Positions 34,380 to 45,144 of a stretch of DNA of 64,000 nucleotides are shown piece after piece. Origin of the DNA: Rhodocyclales bacterium. Its GTDB lineage: Bacteria; Pseudomonadota; Gammaproteobacteria; Burkholderiales; Rhodocyclaceae. Position 1 is the stretch's first letter, and each line of letters opens with the position of its first letter. The position numbers and the translations under genes are program-made. The stretch is taken from positions 62,001 to 126,000 of the forward strand of contig JACRJA010000065.1 in the NCBI GenBank assembly GCA_016235745.1. Reading direction: 5' to 3'. Below the pieces are notes generated by a model. That model was not told the origin of the DNA and did not search any database. It worked only from the letters and a program-made list of their open reading frames with translations.

Positions 34380-34759
34380 GCGGGGCGCCGGCGATCATCC
34401 TTTTCGCGCACGGGGCGCGCGATCCTCGCTGGGCCGAGCCGGTTTTGGCCTTGGCACAGCGTCTGCGGCAAGCCCTGCCCGAGGCCTTCGTGCAGCCGGC
34501 CTTCCTCGAATTTCTCTCGCCCAGCCTGCCCGAGGCGGTAGAAGCGGCGCTCGTACGCGGCCATCGGCGCGTGGCGCTGGTGCCGGTGTTCATCGCCGTT
34601 GGCGGCCATCTGCGCGAGGACCTGCCGCAGCTGCTCGCTCAGCTTCGACGAGCGCATCCCGAGGTGTCGATCGAGGTCCTGCCCGCCCTGGGCGAGGCGG
34701 AAGCGGTACGCCGGGCGATGGCCGATACCGTTTTGGAATGGGTTGCAGGAGGCGCATGA
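34376..34759 (+). CDS. CbiX-type sirohydrochlorin chelatase-like protein
   Basis: IILFAHGARDPRWAEPVLALAQRL; ALVPVFIAVGGHLREDLPQL. Confidence 0.87.
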   Translation: MSGAPAIILFAHGARDPRWAEPVLALAQRLRQALPEAFVQPAFLEFLSPSLPEAVEAALVRGHRRVALVPVFIAVGGHLREDLPQLLAQLRRAHPEVSIEVLPALGEAEAVRRAMADTVLEWVAGGA

Positions 34760-34816
34760 ACCGCGTGCCGTCGCTGTGGTAATATCGACGCACGAACGAT
34801 AGCCCGCGAACGATCC

Positions 34817-35575
34817 ATGCGTTTCCTGCTCAGCAACGACGACGGTTATTTCTCTCCTGGCCTCGAGGCGCTCGCGCACGCCCTGCGCACCCTGGGCGAG
34901 GTGACGGTGGTCGCGCCCGAGCGCGACCGCAGCGGGGCGAGCAATTCGCTTACGCTCGATCGTCCGCTCATCGTGCGGCGGGCACCCAACGGGTTTTATT
35001 TCGTCAATGGCACGCCCAGCGACTGCGTGCACCTCGCGGTGACCGGTATGCTCGATCTGCAGCCGGACATGGTCATCTCGGGCATCAACATCGGCGCCAA
35101 CATGGGCGACGACACCGTCTATTCCGGTACGGTGGCGGCGGCGACCGAAGGCTATCTGTTGGGGGTGCCATCGCTGGCGGTCTCCCTGGTGAGCAAGTCG
35201 CCGCAGGATTTCTCCACCGCAGCCTATGTCACGCGTCGGCTGGTCGAACGGCTCATGTCCCAGCCGCTGTCGCAGCGGGCGGTGCTTTTGAACGTCAATA
35301 TCCCCGACGTGCCGCTGACGCAGCTCAAAGGCTATCGGGTGACGCGGCTGGGACGGCGGCACAAGGCCGAAGCGGTGATCCCGGCGCAGAACCCGCGCGG
35401 CGAGACGGTCTATTGGATCGGCCCGGCGGGCAAGGCCGCCGAAGCCGGCGAAGGAACGGATTTCCACGCCGTGGCCGAAGGCTACGTGTCGGTCACCCCC
35501 TTGCAGATGGATCTGACGCACTACGAATTGCTGCCGGAAGTGGAGCGTTGGCTGCGGGAGAGCGGTGCGCCATGA
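34817..35575 (+). CDS. surE: 5'/3'-nucleotidase SurE
   Basis: [63 protein letters not shown]. Confidence 0.97.
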   Translation: MRFLLSNDDGYFSPGLEALAHALRTLGEVTVVAPERDRSGASNSLTLDRPLIVRRAPNGFYFVNGTPSDCVHLAVTGMLDLQPDMVISGINIGANMGDDTVYSGTVAAATEGYLLGVPSLAVSLVSKSPQDFSTAAYVTRRLVERLMSQPLSQRAVLLNVNIPDVPLTQLKGYRVTRLGRRHKAEAVIPAQNPRGETVYWIGPAGKAAEAGEGTDFHAVAEGYVSVTPLQMDLTHYELLPEVERWLRESGAP

Positions 35576-36225
35576 AGACGGCGGCGCGCCTCGATGCGAT
35601 CTCGGCGCGGGCGCTGGAGCGTCTGCTCGAGAAGCTGCGTCACGACGGCATCCGCGACGAGCGGGTGCTGGAGGCGATGCGCCGCGTGCCGCGGCATCAT
35701 TTCGTCGAGGAGGGGCTGCAGCTGCGCGCTTATGATGACATCGCCCTGCCCATCGGTTTCCAGCAAACGATTTCTCAGCCCTACGTGGTGGCGCGCATGC
35801 TCGAGCTGCTGCTCGCCGGGCGCGAGGCGGGGAGGACGTTGGAAGTGGGCGTGGGGTGCGGGTATCAGACGGCGCTGCTTGCGCAGCTCGCACCGGAAGT
35901 CTACGGCATCGAACGCATCCGCGCGCTCTTCGAACTCGCGCGGGAAAACCTTCGTCCGTTTCGCATGGCGCACGTGCGACTGAAACACGGCGACGGTATG
36001 CTGGGGCTGCCGGAAGTGGCGCCGTTCGATTCGATCATCGTCGCTGCGGCCGCACCCGTCGTTCCTCCGGCGCTCATCGAACAGCTCGCTGAAGGGGGGC
36101 GGCTGGTGATGCCGGTGGGCGATGCGGCGCAGACGCTGCGGGTGGTCGATCGAACCGCTTCCGGCATCGTGATCGCGGAGCACGACCCGGTGCGTTTCGT
36201 GCCCTTGCTGGGCGGGGTGGGTTGA
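35572..36225 (+). CDS. pcm: Protein-L-isoaspartate O-methyltransferase
   Basis: [54 protein letters not shown]. Confidence 0.96.
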   Translation: MKTAARLDAISARALERLLEKLRHDGIRDERVLEAMRRVPRHHFVEEGLQLRAYDDIALPIGFQQTISQPYVVARMLELLLAGREAGRTLEVGVGCGYQTALLAQLAPEVYGIERIRALFELARENLRPFRMAHVRLKHGDGMLGLPEVAPFDSIIVAAAAPVVPPALIEQLAEGGRLVMPVGDAAQTLRVVDRTASGIVIAEHDPVRFVPLLGGVG

Positions 36226-36248
36226 ATGAATGCCGAAGGAGTCGTGAG

Positions 36249-37109
36249 ATGACCAAAGTGCGGAACCGCCGGCTGGCGTTCCTCTTGGGATGGGCGGTGG
36301 TATTGGCCGGCTGTTCGAGTGCGGTGAAGGCGCCGGTGGCCGACCGTTCCACGGCAAGCCCGTCGAGCGCGTCGGTTCCGGCCGCGAAGGCGCCGGAGAC
36401 TGCCGCCGAGCCGCTCTATCACGTGGTGCAGCCGGGCGAGACCCTGCGCGGCATCGCGCGGCAATACGGCGTGACCACGGAAGAGCTGATCTCCCTCAAC
36501 CAGCTCTCCGATCCGAACCGCATTTTCGTTGGTCAGCGTCTGAAGATCCGCGAGGGAACCTCGGCAGCGGCGGGCTCGGGGGCGGGGGTGCAGGTGGTGC
36601 CGGTGCCGGTCGAAGGCGGGCCCGAAGCGGTGAGCGCGGCGCCGGTGGTCACCTCGCCCAAGGGGGGGCGCACGGGGGCGGAGGCGGCTCCCGCGCCCGT
36701 CGCTCCGAAAGCGGAGGAACAAGCGCCGGGCGCTGCCAGCGAGGGCTGGCAGTGGCCGGCCGACGGACCCATTCTCACGCGCTTCAACGGCACGACCGTC
36801 AAGGGCATCGACGTCGGCGGCAAAGTGGGCGACCCCGTGCGCGCGGCGCTCGATGGCACGGTCTCCTATACCGGCGAGGGCATCGAAGGCTACGGGCTCA
36901 TCGTCATCATCCAGCATCCCAACGATTACGTCTCGGTGTATGCCCACAACAGCAAGGTCCTCGTCAAGGAAGGACAGCAGGTCAAGCGCGGCGAGACCAT
37001 CGCGGCCGTGGGCCAGACCGGCAAGGACGTGAAGCAGCCCAAGTTACATTTTCAGATCCGCAAGGCTGGACAGGCCATCGATCCGCTCAAACTCTTACCC
37101 CCACGCTGA
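36249..37109 (+). CDS. nlpD: NlpD-like lipoprotein: LysM plus degenerate M23 (LytM) domain
   Basis: Lipobox VLAGC; Lys[44 protein letters not shown]23-like C-terminus. Confidence 0.94.
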   Translation: MTKVRNRRLAFLLGWAVVLAGCSSAVKAPVADRSTASPSSASVPAAKAPETAAEPLYHVVQPGETLRGIARQYGVTTEELISLNQLSDPNRIFVGQRLKIREGTSAAAGSGAGVQVVPVPVEGGPEAVSAAPVVTSPKGGRTGAEAAPAPVAPKAEEQAPGAASEGWQWPADGPILTRFNGTTVKGIDVGGKVGDPVRAALDGTVSYTGEGIEGYGLIVIIQHPNDYVSVYAHNSKVLVKEGQQVKRGETIAAVGQTGKDVKQPKLHFQIRKAGQAIDPLKLLPPR

Positions 37110-37123
37110 GGAGGCGCGATGCC

Positions 37124-38092
37124 ATGGAGGAGGAAGACGTCACCGGAGTCGGGGAGAGCCCTGTCGGCGGGGAGCTGACGTGGTGGGACAACGAGGACGG
37201 CGCCGAGGAGGTGCCGCCGGAGATCGCCGCCTTCGACGAAGAGGCGGCCGTCGACGACGAACTCTTCTCCGACGTCACGCAGCGCTATCTCAACGAAATC
37301 GGCACCTATCCTTTGCTCTCGGCCGAGGAGGAGCGGCGGCTGGCGCACCTGGCCAAGGAAGGGGACGAGCAGGCGCGCCGCACGATGATCGAGCGCAACC
37401 TGCGTCTGGTGGTGAGCATCGCCAAGCACTACCAGCACCGCGGGCTGCCTTTTCTCGATCTCATCGAGGAAGGTAACCTGGGGCTGATCCACGCGCTCGA
37501 GAAGTTCGATCCTTCCCGCGGTTTCCGCTTTTCCACCTACGCCACGTGGTGGATCCGGCAGAACATCGAGCGGGCGATCATGAACCAGGGCCGCACGATC
37601 CGCCTGCCGATCCACGTGATGAAGCGCATCAACCGGCTCTATCACGCGCGCCGGGCGCAGGCCACGGAACAGGGCGGCGAGACGCCCCAGTCGCTCGCCG
37701 AGCGTCTCGGGCGTCCCGTCGAGGAAGTGCACGAACTGCTCGCGCTCCTGGAACCTACGGCTTCGCTCGATGCGCAGATCGACCGTGACACGGCGCGCTC
37801 CCTCGTCGAGCTGGTGGCCGACGAATCCAGCCTCAGCCCGGAAGAGCAGATCTACAACGCCGAACTCGAAGCGCTGGTGCAGCGCTGGCTCGACGCCTTG
37901 CCGCCGAAACATCGTTTCGTCGTCGTGCATCGCTACGGCTTGCGCGGCATCCTGCCGCAGACGCTGGAAGATCTCTCCGAAGAGATGGGTCTCACGCGCG
38001 AGCGGGTGCGCCAGATCCAGCTCGAGTCCCTGCGCCGGCTGCGCCATATGGCGCGCGAATCGGGGCTCGACGGTCAGGCGCTCTTTTCCTGA
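37124..38092 (+). CDS. rpoS: RNA polymerase sigma factor RpoS
   Basis: [22 protein letters not shown]; sigma70 region 2 [30 protein letters not shown]; surE-pcm-nlpD-rpoS synteny. Confidence 0.96.
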   Translation: MEEEDVTGVGESPVGGELTWWDNEDGAEEVPPEIAAFDEEAAVDDELFSDVTQRYLNEIGTYPLLSAEEERRLAHLAKEGDEQARRTMIERNLRLVVSIAKHYQHRGLPFLDLIEEGNLGLIHALEKFDPSRGFRFSTYATWWIRQNIERAIMNQGRTIRLPIHVMKRINRLYHARRAQATEQGGETPQSLAERLGRPVEEVHELLALLEPTASLDAQIDRDTARSLVELVADESSLSPEEQIYNAELEALVQRWLDALPPKHRFVVVHRYGLRGILPQTLEDLSEEMGLTRERVRQIQLESLRRLRHMARESGLDGQALFS

Positions 38093-40092
38093 GGCAGGCG
38101 ACGGCGCAGGTTCCGTAGGGCACGCCGCATCGCCGCGGCCGCCTCGTCCGCCGTCAGAGTGCCACCGTAGCGGGCTTGGAGATAGGGGCGAAGCAGGGCC
38201 TCGATTTCCCCGCTCGCCTGGGGAAAGTGCCGCATCAGCCGTTCACCATAATCCAACGGCCCCTCGGCCGGGTCGCGCGCCAGGCCGCGGCGCGCCATCA
38301 GACGGCAGAAACGCCGCCACTGCCGCTCTAGGGGATCGCGCGATGCCGCGGGCCGTTGCAGCCACCAGGCGAGCAGGGCGGCGAGCGCGAGCGCGATCCC
38401 CGTGGCGGCGAGCGCCCAGCCGAGGGCGCGATCCGGCCTCCAGCCCAGACTGCGCCACAGGCGATGCTGGCGCTCGGCGTCGAACCCCGCCGCCCATACG
38501 TTCCAGGCGTATTCCCAGGCTTCGAGCTGGGCGCGCAGGCGCCAGGCCCAGCGCCATTCGGGGCGCAAGAGCAGCGGCAATCCCTCGCGCTCGAGCAGCA
38601 CTTCCCCCAGGCTGCGCTCGGCGCGCTCGGGTTGGGCGAACGCGGTCGGATCGACGCGCACCCAGCCGTGAGGCGCGAGCCAAACTTCCACCCATGAGTG
38701 CGCGTCCGCCTGGCGGATGATCCAGGTGCCGTTGGCCGGATTGCGCTCGCCGCCGAGGTAGCCGAGCACGACGCGGGCGGGAAGCCCCGCGGCGCGGGCC
38801 ATCACGGCGAAGGCATCGGCGAAGTGCTCGCAGAAGCCGGCGCGGGTGTCGAAGAGCACGGCATCGGCGCTGTCGCGCGCCACCGCCGGTGGCGTCAGGG
38901 TATAGCGCAGCTGGCGCGCGCGGAAGAAGGCGGCGAGGGCTTCCAGCCGGGCTTCGGCCTGGGGGTGTTCCCGGGCGAGGGCTTCGCCCGCTTCGCGGGT
39001 GCGGGGATTGACCTGCGGCGGCAGGAACGTCAAGGCGCGGATTGCGGCCGGCGTCAGGTTCTCGGGCAGCGCCTCGCCGAAGCGCGCCTCGCCCGTGAAG
39101 AGCGTGCGCTGCAGCAGTGGCTGGCGGGCACGCCAGGATCCGGTCGCAGTGCGCTCCACGTCCACCGCGCCGCTCAACGCGTGGGTACGCTCCAGGGTAA
39201 ATAGCCAGGGCAGATCGGACGGTTCCTGCAGGCTGCGGTAGCGTACCTGGGCCGGTCCCTGCGTGGCTTCGAGCGCCGGGTTCGGCACGCGCCAGGGGGA
39301 AGGCTTCCAGCTGCGGCCGTCGTAGACTTCGAGCACCGGGCCGCGCCAGTAGCGCGCGGCGGGCAGTTCGCCCTCCAGGACTTCGACGACGAAGGCGATT
39401 TCGTCGGAGCGGGCAAGTTGGGCGATGCTGCCCGCTTCCAGCGTCTCCGACAAGCCCGTTTTGCCGGCGCGGGCGTCGGCGGGCAGCCCCCACAGCGGCC
39501 CAGGGACGCGCGGCACCAGCACGAAGAGAAGCAGCGCGAACGGAATCGCCCAGGCCATGGTGCGGCCGACGTCGCGATCCAGCCGCCCGGAGGGCTGCGT
39601 CGGGAAAGATGACAGCGTGAGCCGCGCGCAGGCAAGCAGCACGAGCCCGGCCCCGGCGAAAGCGGCCAGCGCGTGCAGCGGCGTCTGTCCGCGTAAAAAG
39701 ACGGCCGTGAGAAGAAAGAGGGTGAGCGCGGCGACCAGGCGCTCGTCGCGCTCGCCGCGCGCCTCGAGCCATTTCAGCCACACCAGCAGGGCGACGAGGG
39801 CGACGCCCGATTCCTGTCCGAACCAGTAGCCGTACTGCCAGCGTACGCCGAGGGCGCAGGCAAGTCCCATGAGCCACAGACGCCAGCCGGTGAGCGATCC
39901 GGCCCCTTGGCGGCGGCGCAGAAACCAGACGGTGGCGAGGACGGCGATGCCAGCCTGGATGCCGAGGGGGAATTCATTGAACTGACTCCCCAGGGCGAGC
40001 GCCAAGGCGAGGGCGAGCGGCGCGGCGGCCGTGCCGGCAAGGGGCCCCGCCAGGCGCTTCAGTCCGCGCAGCAGCGGTGCCGGCGCGTTCAT
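38074..40092 (-). CDS. TgpA-type transmembrane transglutaminase (DUF3488 + transglutaminase core)
   Basis: N-terminal TM segments; [35 protein letters not shown]...[11 protein letters not shown]. Confidence 0.92.
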   Translation of the reverse strand: MNAPAPLLRGLKRLAGPLAGTAAAPLALALALALGSQFNEFPLGIQAGIAVLATVWFLRRRQGAGSLTGWRLWLMGLACALGVRWQYGYWFGQESGVALVALLVWLKWLEARGERDERLVAALTLFLLTAVFLRGQTPLHALAAFAGAGLVLLACARLTLSSFPTQPSGRLDRDVGRTMAWAIPFALLLFVLVPRVPGPLWGLPADARAGKTGLSETLEAGSIAQLARSDEIAFVVEVLEGELPAARYWRGPVLEVYDGRSWKPSPWRVPNPALEATQGPAQVRYRSLQEPSDLPWLFTLERTHALSGAVDVERTATGSWRARQPLLQRTLFTGEARFGEALPENLTPAAIRALTFLPPQVNPRTREAGEALAREHPQAEARLEALAAFFRARQLRYTLTPPAVARDSADAVLFDTRAGFCEHFADAFAVMARAAGLPARVVLGYLGGERNPANGTWIIRQADAHSWVEVWLAPHGWVRVDPTAFAQPERAERSLGEVLLEREGLPLLLRPEWRWAWRLRAQLEAWEYAWNVWAAGFDAERQHRLWRSLGWRPDRALGWALAATGIALALAALLAWWLQRPAASRDPLERQWRRFCRLMARRGLARDPAEGPLDYGERLMRHFPQASGEIEALLRPYLQARYGGTLTADEAAAAMRRALRNLRRRLPQEKSA

Positions 40093-41072
40093 GCCGCCTC
40101 CGGCGGGAAGAGGGCGAGGCGGCGCAGCACGGCGTGCAGATGGGCTTCGCCCCGATCCGGAGGCAAGACGCCGTCGGGCAATTCGACCCCGAAGGCTAGG
40201 TGCTGATGGTGAGCAGCGAGCACCCAGGCGCACAGGCGCGAGAGGCGCGCTTCCACGTCGCCCGCGCCCAGGGTGTCGTTCCAGCGCAGGAGCACGGTGC
40301 CGGCGGCTGGCCCTTCACGCCGGGACAACATGCGCGGCCCTCCGCGGGCGACGATCTTCCAGAGCACGCGCCGCAGCGGTTCGCCGGCCCGCCAGGGGCG
40401 AAGATCGGCGAAGTCTTCTTCTCCCGGGCGAATCCCCTGGGACAGCGCGCCCGTTTCCTCGGCCAAGGACGCGGCTGCGGGCCAGGGCGGGGCCTGCGGC
40501 TCAGGCCGGGGATAGATCCAGGCGCTCGTCGTGGGCCAGAGCAGGGTCCAGGCGCGGAACCAGCCGAAGGGGTGGCGCGTGGCGACGCGCAGGCGCCCGA
40601 GGCGCACGAGGCCGCGCCGTTCGGCGTTCTGCTCGAGGAAGACACGCACCGATCCGAGCGAAGGGGTGAGCAGGGCGACGGCCTGCGCTCCCGGCGCCGT
40701 GAGCTCCAGCGGGCGGAAACGCGGGGCGCCAGCGCGCAGCATCACCGGCCAGCGCAGGCGCTCGCCGGCGAAGACCGCTTCGGGTTCGCCGACGTCGATT
40801 GCCACGCCGCGCAGGTTGGCGGCCGTGGCCGGAATCGCCATGACCGCGACGGCGGCGAGCCAGAAGACGAGGGCGTGGCCCAGGGAGAGCGAGTAGTTGA
40901 TGGCAAGCAGCCAGAGCACGAAGAGGGTGAGGGCGAAGCCCGCCCCGGCCGCGGTGGGGAGAATGTAGAGAGTACGGTGGGTGACGGTGAACGTCCCCGC
41001 GGACGCGGCAGCGCGGCGGCGTTGCCAGCGCTCCAGCCCTTCCCGCCAGGGTGCTGCGCCGCGCGAGATCAC
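40089..41072 (-). CDS. DUF58 domain-containing membrane protein
   Basis: Two N-terminal TM segments; IRPGEEDFADLRPWRAGEPLRRVLWKIVARGG; GTG start overlapping moxR stop. Confidence 0.88.
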   Translation of the reverse strand: MISRGAAPWREGLERWQRRRAAASAGTFTVTHRTLYILPTAAGAGFALTLFVLWLLAINYSLSLGHALVFWLAAVAVMAIPATAANLRGVAIDVGEPEAVFAGERLRWPVMLRAGAPRFRPLELTAPGAQAVALLTPSLGSVRVFLEQNAERRGLVRLGRLRVATRHPFGWFRAWTLLWPTTSAWIYPRPEPQAPPWPAAASLAEETGALSQGIRPGEEDFADLRPWRAGEPLRRVLWKIVARGGPRMLSRREGPAAGTVLLRWNDTLGAGDVEARLSRLCAWVLAAHHQHLAFGVELPDGVLPPDRGEAHLHAVLRRLALFPPEAA

Positions 41073-41995
41073 GGCACCGGCACCACGGAGAGGATGCGGG
41101 CCGCCGTCTCTTTGGCATCCTCGCGCGCCCCGCCGCGGTGCAGCACCAGGCGGTGCGCGGTGGCAGCGACGAATACGGCCTGCACGTCTTCGGGCAGGGC
41201 AAACGCCCGGCCGGCGAGGAAGGCGTGGGCGCGCGCCGCGGCGAGCAGGGCGAGTCCGCCGCGCGGGCTCAAGCCCAGCCGCACGCCCGGATGCGTGCGG
41301 GTTTCTTGTACGAGCGCAAGCACGTAGTCGAGCAACGCCTCGCGCACCGTCAGGGAACGCACGGCGGCTTGCCAGGCGCGCAGCTCGGCGGCGTCGGCCA
41401 GCGGCCGCAGGGCCGCCAGGGCCGTGGCGCCGCCCTCGCCAGCGAGCAGGCGTTTTTCCACCTCGGGCGGCGGATAGCCGATCTCCAGGCGCAGCAGAAA
41501 ACGGTCGAGTTCGCTTTCTGGCAGGGGATAGGTGCCCACCTGTTCGAGCGGGTTTTGCGTGGCGATCACGCAGAACGGCTCGGGCAGGGGATGCGAGACG
41601 CCATCGATGGTGACCTGGCGCTCGGCCATCGCTTCGAGCAGCGCGCTCTGCGTCTTGGGGGAAGCGCGGTTGAGCTCGTCGGCGAGCAGCACCTGGTGGA
41701 AGATCGGCCCGGGCGCGAAACGCAGTTCGTGCCGCGCCTCGTCGTAGACCGAAAGACCCAGCAAGTCGGAAGGCAGGAGGTCGTTCGTGCCCTGGACGCG
41801 CCCGAAGTCGAGCCCGAAGACCCGGGCGAGGGCCTGCGCCAGGGTCGTCTTGCCGACGCCGGGCAAGTCTTCGATGAGCAGGTGTCCACCAGCGAGCAGC
41901 CCGGCGAGCGCCAGGCGCACCGTCGTCCCCTTTCCCAGCAACACGTTTTCCAATGCTTGGCGTATCGCGCCCAGGCGCTCGAATGAAGGGCTCAT
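41069..41995 (-). CDS. MoxR family AAA+ ATPase
   Basis: LEDLPGVGKTTLAQALARVFGLDFGRVQGTNDLLPSDLLG; ADELNRASPKTQSALLEAMAERQVTIDG. Confidence 0.96.
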   Translation of the reverse strand: MSPSFERLGAIRQALENVLLGKGTTVRLALAGLLAGGHLLIEDLPGVGKTTLAQALARVFGLDFGRVQGTNDLLPSDLLGLSVYDEARHELRFAPGPIFHQVLLADELNRASPKTQSALLEAMAERQVTIDGVSHPLPEPFCVIATQNPLEQVGTYPLPESELDRFLLRLEIGYPPPEVEKRLLAGEGGATALAALRPLADAAELRAWQAAVRSLTVREALLDYVLALVQETRTHPGVRLGLSPRGGLALLAAARAHAFLAGRAFALPEDVQAVFVAATAHRLVLHRGGAREDAKETAARILSVVPVP

Positions 41996-42104
41996 CGCGG
42001 GAGATTGTCAGCAAGGAAGAAAGACCCGATAATAGCCGATACGGACGGGCGCGACGGAGGAGACTGCCCAAAGAGCCCGCCCGCCCAAGGAGGGACTCCC
42101 CAAC

Positions 42105-43031
42105 ATGACGATGACCGCCCTGATCTCCCATCGCGAGTGCGCCTTGCACGAGATGGGCTCTTATCACCCCGAATGTCCCGAGCGGCTGGCGGCGATCCAG
42201 GATCGATTGATCGCCACGGGCCTCGACCAGTATCTCGTCTACTACGATGCCCCCGTGGCCGAGCGCGAGCATCTGCTGCGCGCGCACACCGCCGAGTATC
42301 TCGACGCGCTCTTTGCCAGCGCTCCGGAAAAAGGCTTGGTGCACCTCGACCCGGACACGGCCATGAACCCGCACACCCTGCGCGCGGCCCTGCGCGCAGC
42401 CGGCGCCGGCGTGCTCGCGGTCGATCTGGTGATGAAGGGCGAGGTGGAGAACGCCTTTTGCCTCGTGCGTCCGCCCGGCCATCACGCCGAACGCGGCAAG
42501 GCCATGGGCTTTTGCTTCTTCAACAACGTGGCCGTGGCCGCCCTGCACGCGCTGGAAGCGCACGGGCTCGAACGGGTGGCCATCGTCGATTTCGACGTGC
42601 ACCACGGCAACGGTACCGAGGACATCTTCCGCGACGATGCGCGGGCGATGATGGTGAGCATCTTCCAGCACCCCTTTTATCCTTACTGCGGCACCGACGA
42701 TCCGCCCCGGCACATGGTCAATATTCCGGTGCCGTCGGGAACCCGGGGTGATGCCTTCCGTCAAATCGTGTGGGACATCTGGCTCCCCGCCTTGCGCGAG
42801 CACCAGCCGCAGATGCTCTTCATCTCGGCCGGCTTCGATTCGCATTACGAGGACGACATGGGCGGGCTTGGCCTGGTCGAGAACGATTACTTCTGGGTGA
42901 CGCAGCAACTCGTGGATCTGGCGAAGGAATGCGGCCATCGGCGCATCGTCTCCCTGCTCGAGGGCGGCTACAATCTTTCCTCGCTCGCGCGCTCTGCGGT
43001 CGCCCACATCAAGGCCCTCGCGGAAAGCTGA
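42105..43031 (+). CDS. Histone deacetylase / acetylpolyamine amidohydrolase family protein
   Basis: [57 protein letters not shown]. Confidence 0.95.
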   Translation: MTMTALISHRECALHEMGSYHPECPERLAAIQDRLIATGLDQYLVYYDAPVAEREHLLRAHTAEYLDALFASAPEKGLVHLDPDTAMNPHTLRAALRAAGAGVLAVDLVMKGEVENAFCLVRPPGHHAERGKAMGFCFFNNVAVAALHALEAHGLERVAIVDFDVHHGNGTEDIFRDDARAMMVSIFQHPFYPYCGTDDPPRHMVNIPVPSGTRGDAFRQIVWDIWLPALREHQPQMLFISAGFDSHYEDDMGGLGLVENDYFWVTQQLVDLAKECGHRRIVSLLEGGYNLSSLARSAVAHIKALAES

Positions 43032-43083
43032 AGCTCCGACGTACAATACACATCTTACGCAACTTTTTGCAGGAAGCGCACGC

Positions 43084-43974
43084 ATGAACCGCATCACCGG
43101 CTCCCTGGTCGCCATCGTCACCCCCATGCACGAAGACGGCAGTCTCGACTGGGAGCGCTTCAGGGCGCTGATCGACTGGCACATTGCCGAAGGAACCGAC
43201 GGCATCGTCGTGGTCGGCACCACCGGCGAATCGCCCACCGTCTCGTTCGAGGAACACGTCGAGCTCATCCGCGTGGCCGTGGCGCACGCCGCCGGGCGCA
43301 TTCCCATCATCGCCGGCACGGGGGCTAATTCCACGCGCGAGGCGATCTACCTCGCCCAGGCGGCCAAAGACGCCGGGGCCACGGCGCACCTCTCGGTCGT
43401 GCCCTACTACAACCGCCCGACGCAGGAGGGGCTCTACCGGCATTTCCGCGCCATCGCCGAGGCGGTGGAGTTGCCGATGATCCTCTACAACGTGCCGGGG
43501 CGCACCGTGGCCGATCTGAGCAGCGACACGGTCTTGCGCCTGGCGCAGGTCCCCAACGTCGTCGGCATCAAGGAGGCCACCGGCAACCTCGATCGTGCCT
43601 GCGATCTCATCGATCGCGTCCCCGAAGGCTTCCTGCTCTATTCGGGTGACGACATGACGGCCATGGCCTTCATGCTGCTCGGCGGTCACGGCACGATTTC
43701 GGTCACTGCCAATGTCGCCCCGCGGCTGATGCACGAGATGTGCGCCGCAGCGGTGGCGGGCGACGGCGTGCGGGCGCGCGAGCTCAACCGGCGGCTGGTC
43801 GGCCTGCACCGCGATCTTTTTTGCGAGGCCAATCCCATTCCGGTGAAATGGGCGCTTGCGCGCATGGGCCGCATCGCCGATGGCATCCGCCTGCCGCTCA
43901 CGCCTTTGTCTTCCCTCTACCACGACCGCGTTCGCGCCGCCCTGGCGCGTGCCGGTATCACGCTCCCGCTTTGA
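43084..43974 (+). CDS. dapA: 4-hydroxy-tetrahydrodipicolinate synthase
   Basis: [67 protein letters not shown]. Confidence 0.98.
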   Translation: MNRITGSLVAIVTPMHEDGSLDWERFRALIDWHIAEGTDGIVVVGTTGESPTVSFEEHVELIRVAVAHAAGRIPIIAGTGANSTREAIYLAQAAKDAGATAHLSVVPYYNRPTQEGLYRHFRAIAEAVELPMILYNVPGRTVADLSSDTVLRLAQVPNVVGIKEATGNLDRACDLIDRVPEGFLLYSGDDMTAMAFMLLGGHGTISVTANVAPRLMHEMCAAAVAGDGVRARELNRRLVGLHRDLFCEANPIPVKWALARMGRIADGIRLPLTPLSSLYHDRVRAALARAGITLPL

Positions 43975-43992
43975 TCCCCTGGAAACGACTGC

Positions 43993-45138
43993 ATGAAGTA
44001 TTTCCCATCACGCGAACTGGCCGGCTCGCTTGCGGCGCTGGCGGCCGTCGGCGTGCTCTCCGGCTGTAGCAGCAGCAGCGATCTGCTCCAAGGCAAAAAA
44101 ATCGATTACCGCAGTGAGCAGAAGGTGGCGCCGCTCGAGGTGCCGCCCGATCTCATCTCTCCGGCCAGGGAAGACCGCTTCGTCGTGCCGACCACCGCCG
44201 GCAAGAGTGAGGCGACGTTTTCGGCCTACGTCGCCGAGCGCAACGCGCCCAAGGATGCTTCCCAGCGCGAGGTGCTGGTCGAGCCGCAGGCGGGCATGCG
44301 CATCGAGCGCGCCGGCACGCAGCGCTGGCTCGTGGTGCAAGGAACGCCCGACGCGATCTGGCCCAAGCTGCGCGATTTCTGGCTCACCATGGGGTTCTCG
44401 CTGGCGGTCGATCGCCCCGACATCGGCGTGCTCGAGACCGATTGGGCGGAGAACCGGGCGAAGATCCCGCAGGATTTCATCCGCAATACGCTCGGCAAGC
44501 TCGTCGACAGCCTCTACTCCACGCCCGAGCGCGACAAGTTCCGCATGCGCATCGAACCGGGCAAGCGCGCTGGTGAAATCGAGGTCTACATCTCGCACCG
44601 CGGCATGCAGGAGATCTATCCTACCGAGGCCAAAGACCGTACCATCTGGCAGCCGCGTCCGCCCGACCCCGATCTGGAGGCCGAGATGCTGCGCCGCCTC
44701 ATGGTCTTCCTCGGCGTGAAGGAAGAGCAGGCGCAGCAGATGCTGGTGCAGGCGCAGCCCAACCTGCGCGCGCGGCTCGAGACCGACGGCAACGTCGCCC
44801 GTCTCGTGGTCGAGGACAACTTCGACCGGGCGTGGCGGCGTACGGGCTTGGCGCTCGACCGCATCGGCTTTACCGTCGAAGACCGCGATCCGGCCGGCGG
44901 CCTCTACGTCGTGCGCTACCTCGATCCGGATGTCGACACCGGCGAGAGCCAGGGGTGGTTCTCGCGCCTCGCGTTCTGGAAGGGCGGCGACAAGCCGCAG
45001 CAGAATTCGCAGTACCGCGTGCGGGTGCGGGGGCAAGGGGATACGACGGTGGTGCAGGTGCTCACGCCCGACAGCCAGCCGGATACCTCGAAAACGGCCA
45101 AGCAGATCCTCGAGCTGCTCTACGAAGAGCTGAAGTAA
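43993..45138 (+). CDS. bamC: Outer membrane protein assembly factor BamC (NlpB/DapX lipoprotein)
   Basis: Lipobox VLSGC; YRSEQKVAPLEVPPDL; located downstream of dapA. Confidence 0.93.
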   Translation: MKYFPSRELAGSLAALAAVGVLSGCSSSSDLLQGKKIDYRSEQKVAPLEVPPDLISPAREDRFVVPTTAGKSEATFSAYVAERNAPKDASQREVLVEPQAGMRIERAGTQRWLVVQGTPDAIWPKLRDFWLTMGFSLAVDRPDIGVLETDWAENRAKIPQDFIRNTLGKLVDSLYSTPERDKFRMRIEPGKRAGEIEVYISHRGMQEIYPTEAKDRTIWQPRPPDPDLEAEMLRRLMVFLGVKEEQAQQMLVQAQPNLRARLETDGNVARLVVEDNFDRAWRRTGLALDRIGFTVEDRDPAGGLYVVRYLDPDVDTGESQGWFSRLAFWKGGDKPQQNSQYRVRVRGQGDTTVVQVLTPDSQPDTSKTAKQILELLYEELK

Positions 45139-45144
45139 GGGCCG

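Noticed and set aside
40089-43334. 1081-aa minus-strand ORF spanning DUF58, moxR and the HDAC gene
   Set aside because: Only the C-terminal part (from GTG 41072) is the real DUF58 protein; the rest is antisense/out-of-frame to moxR and the HDAC-family gene.
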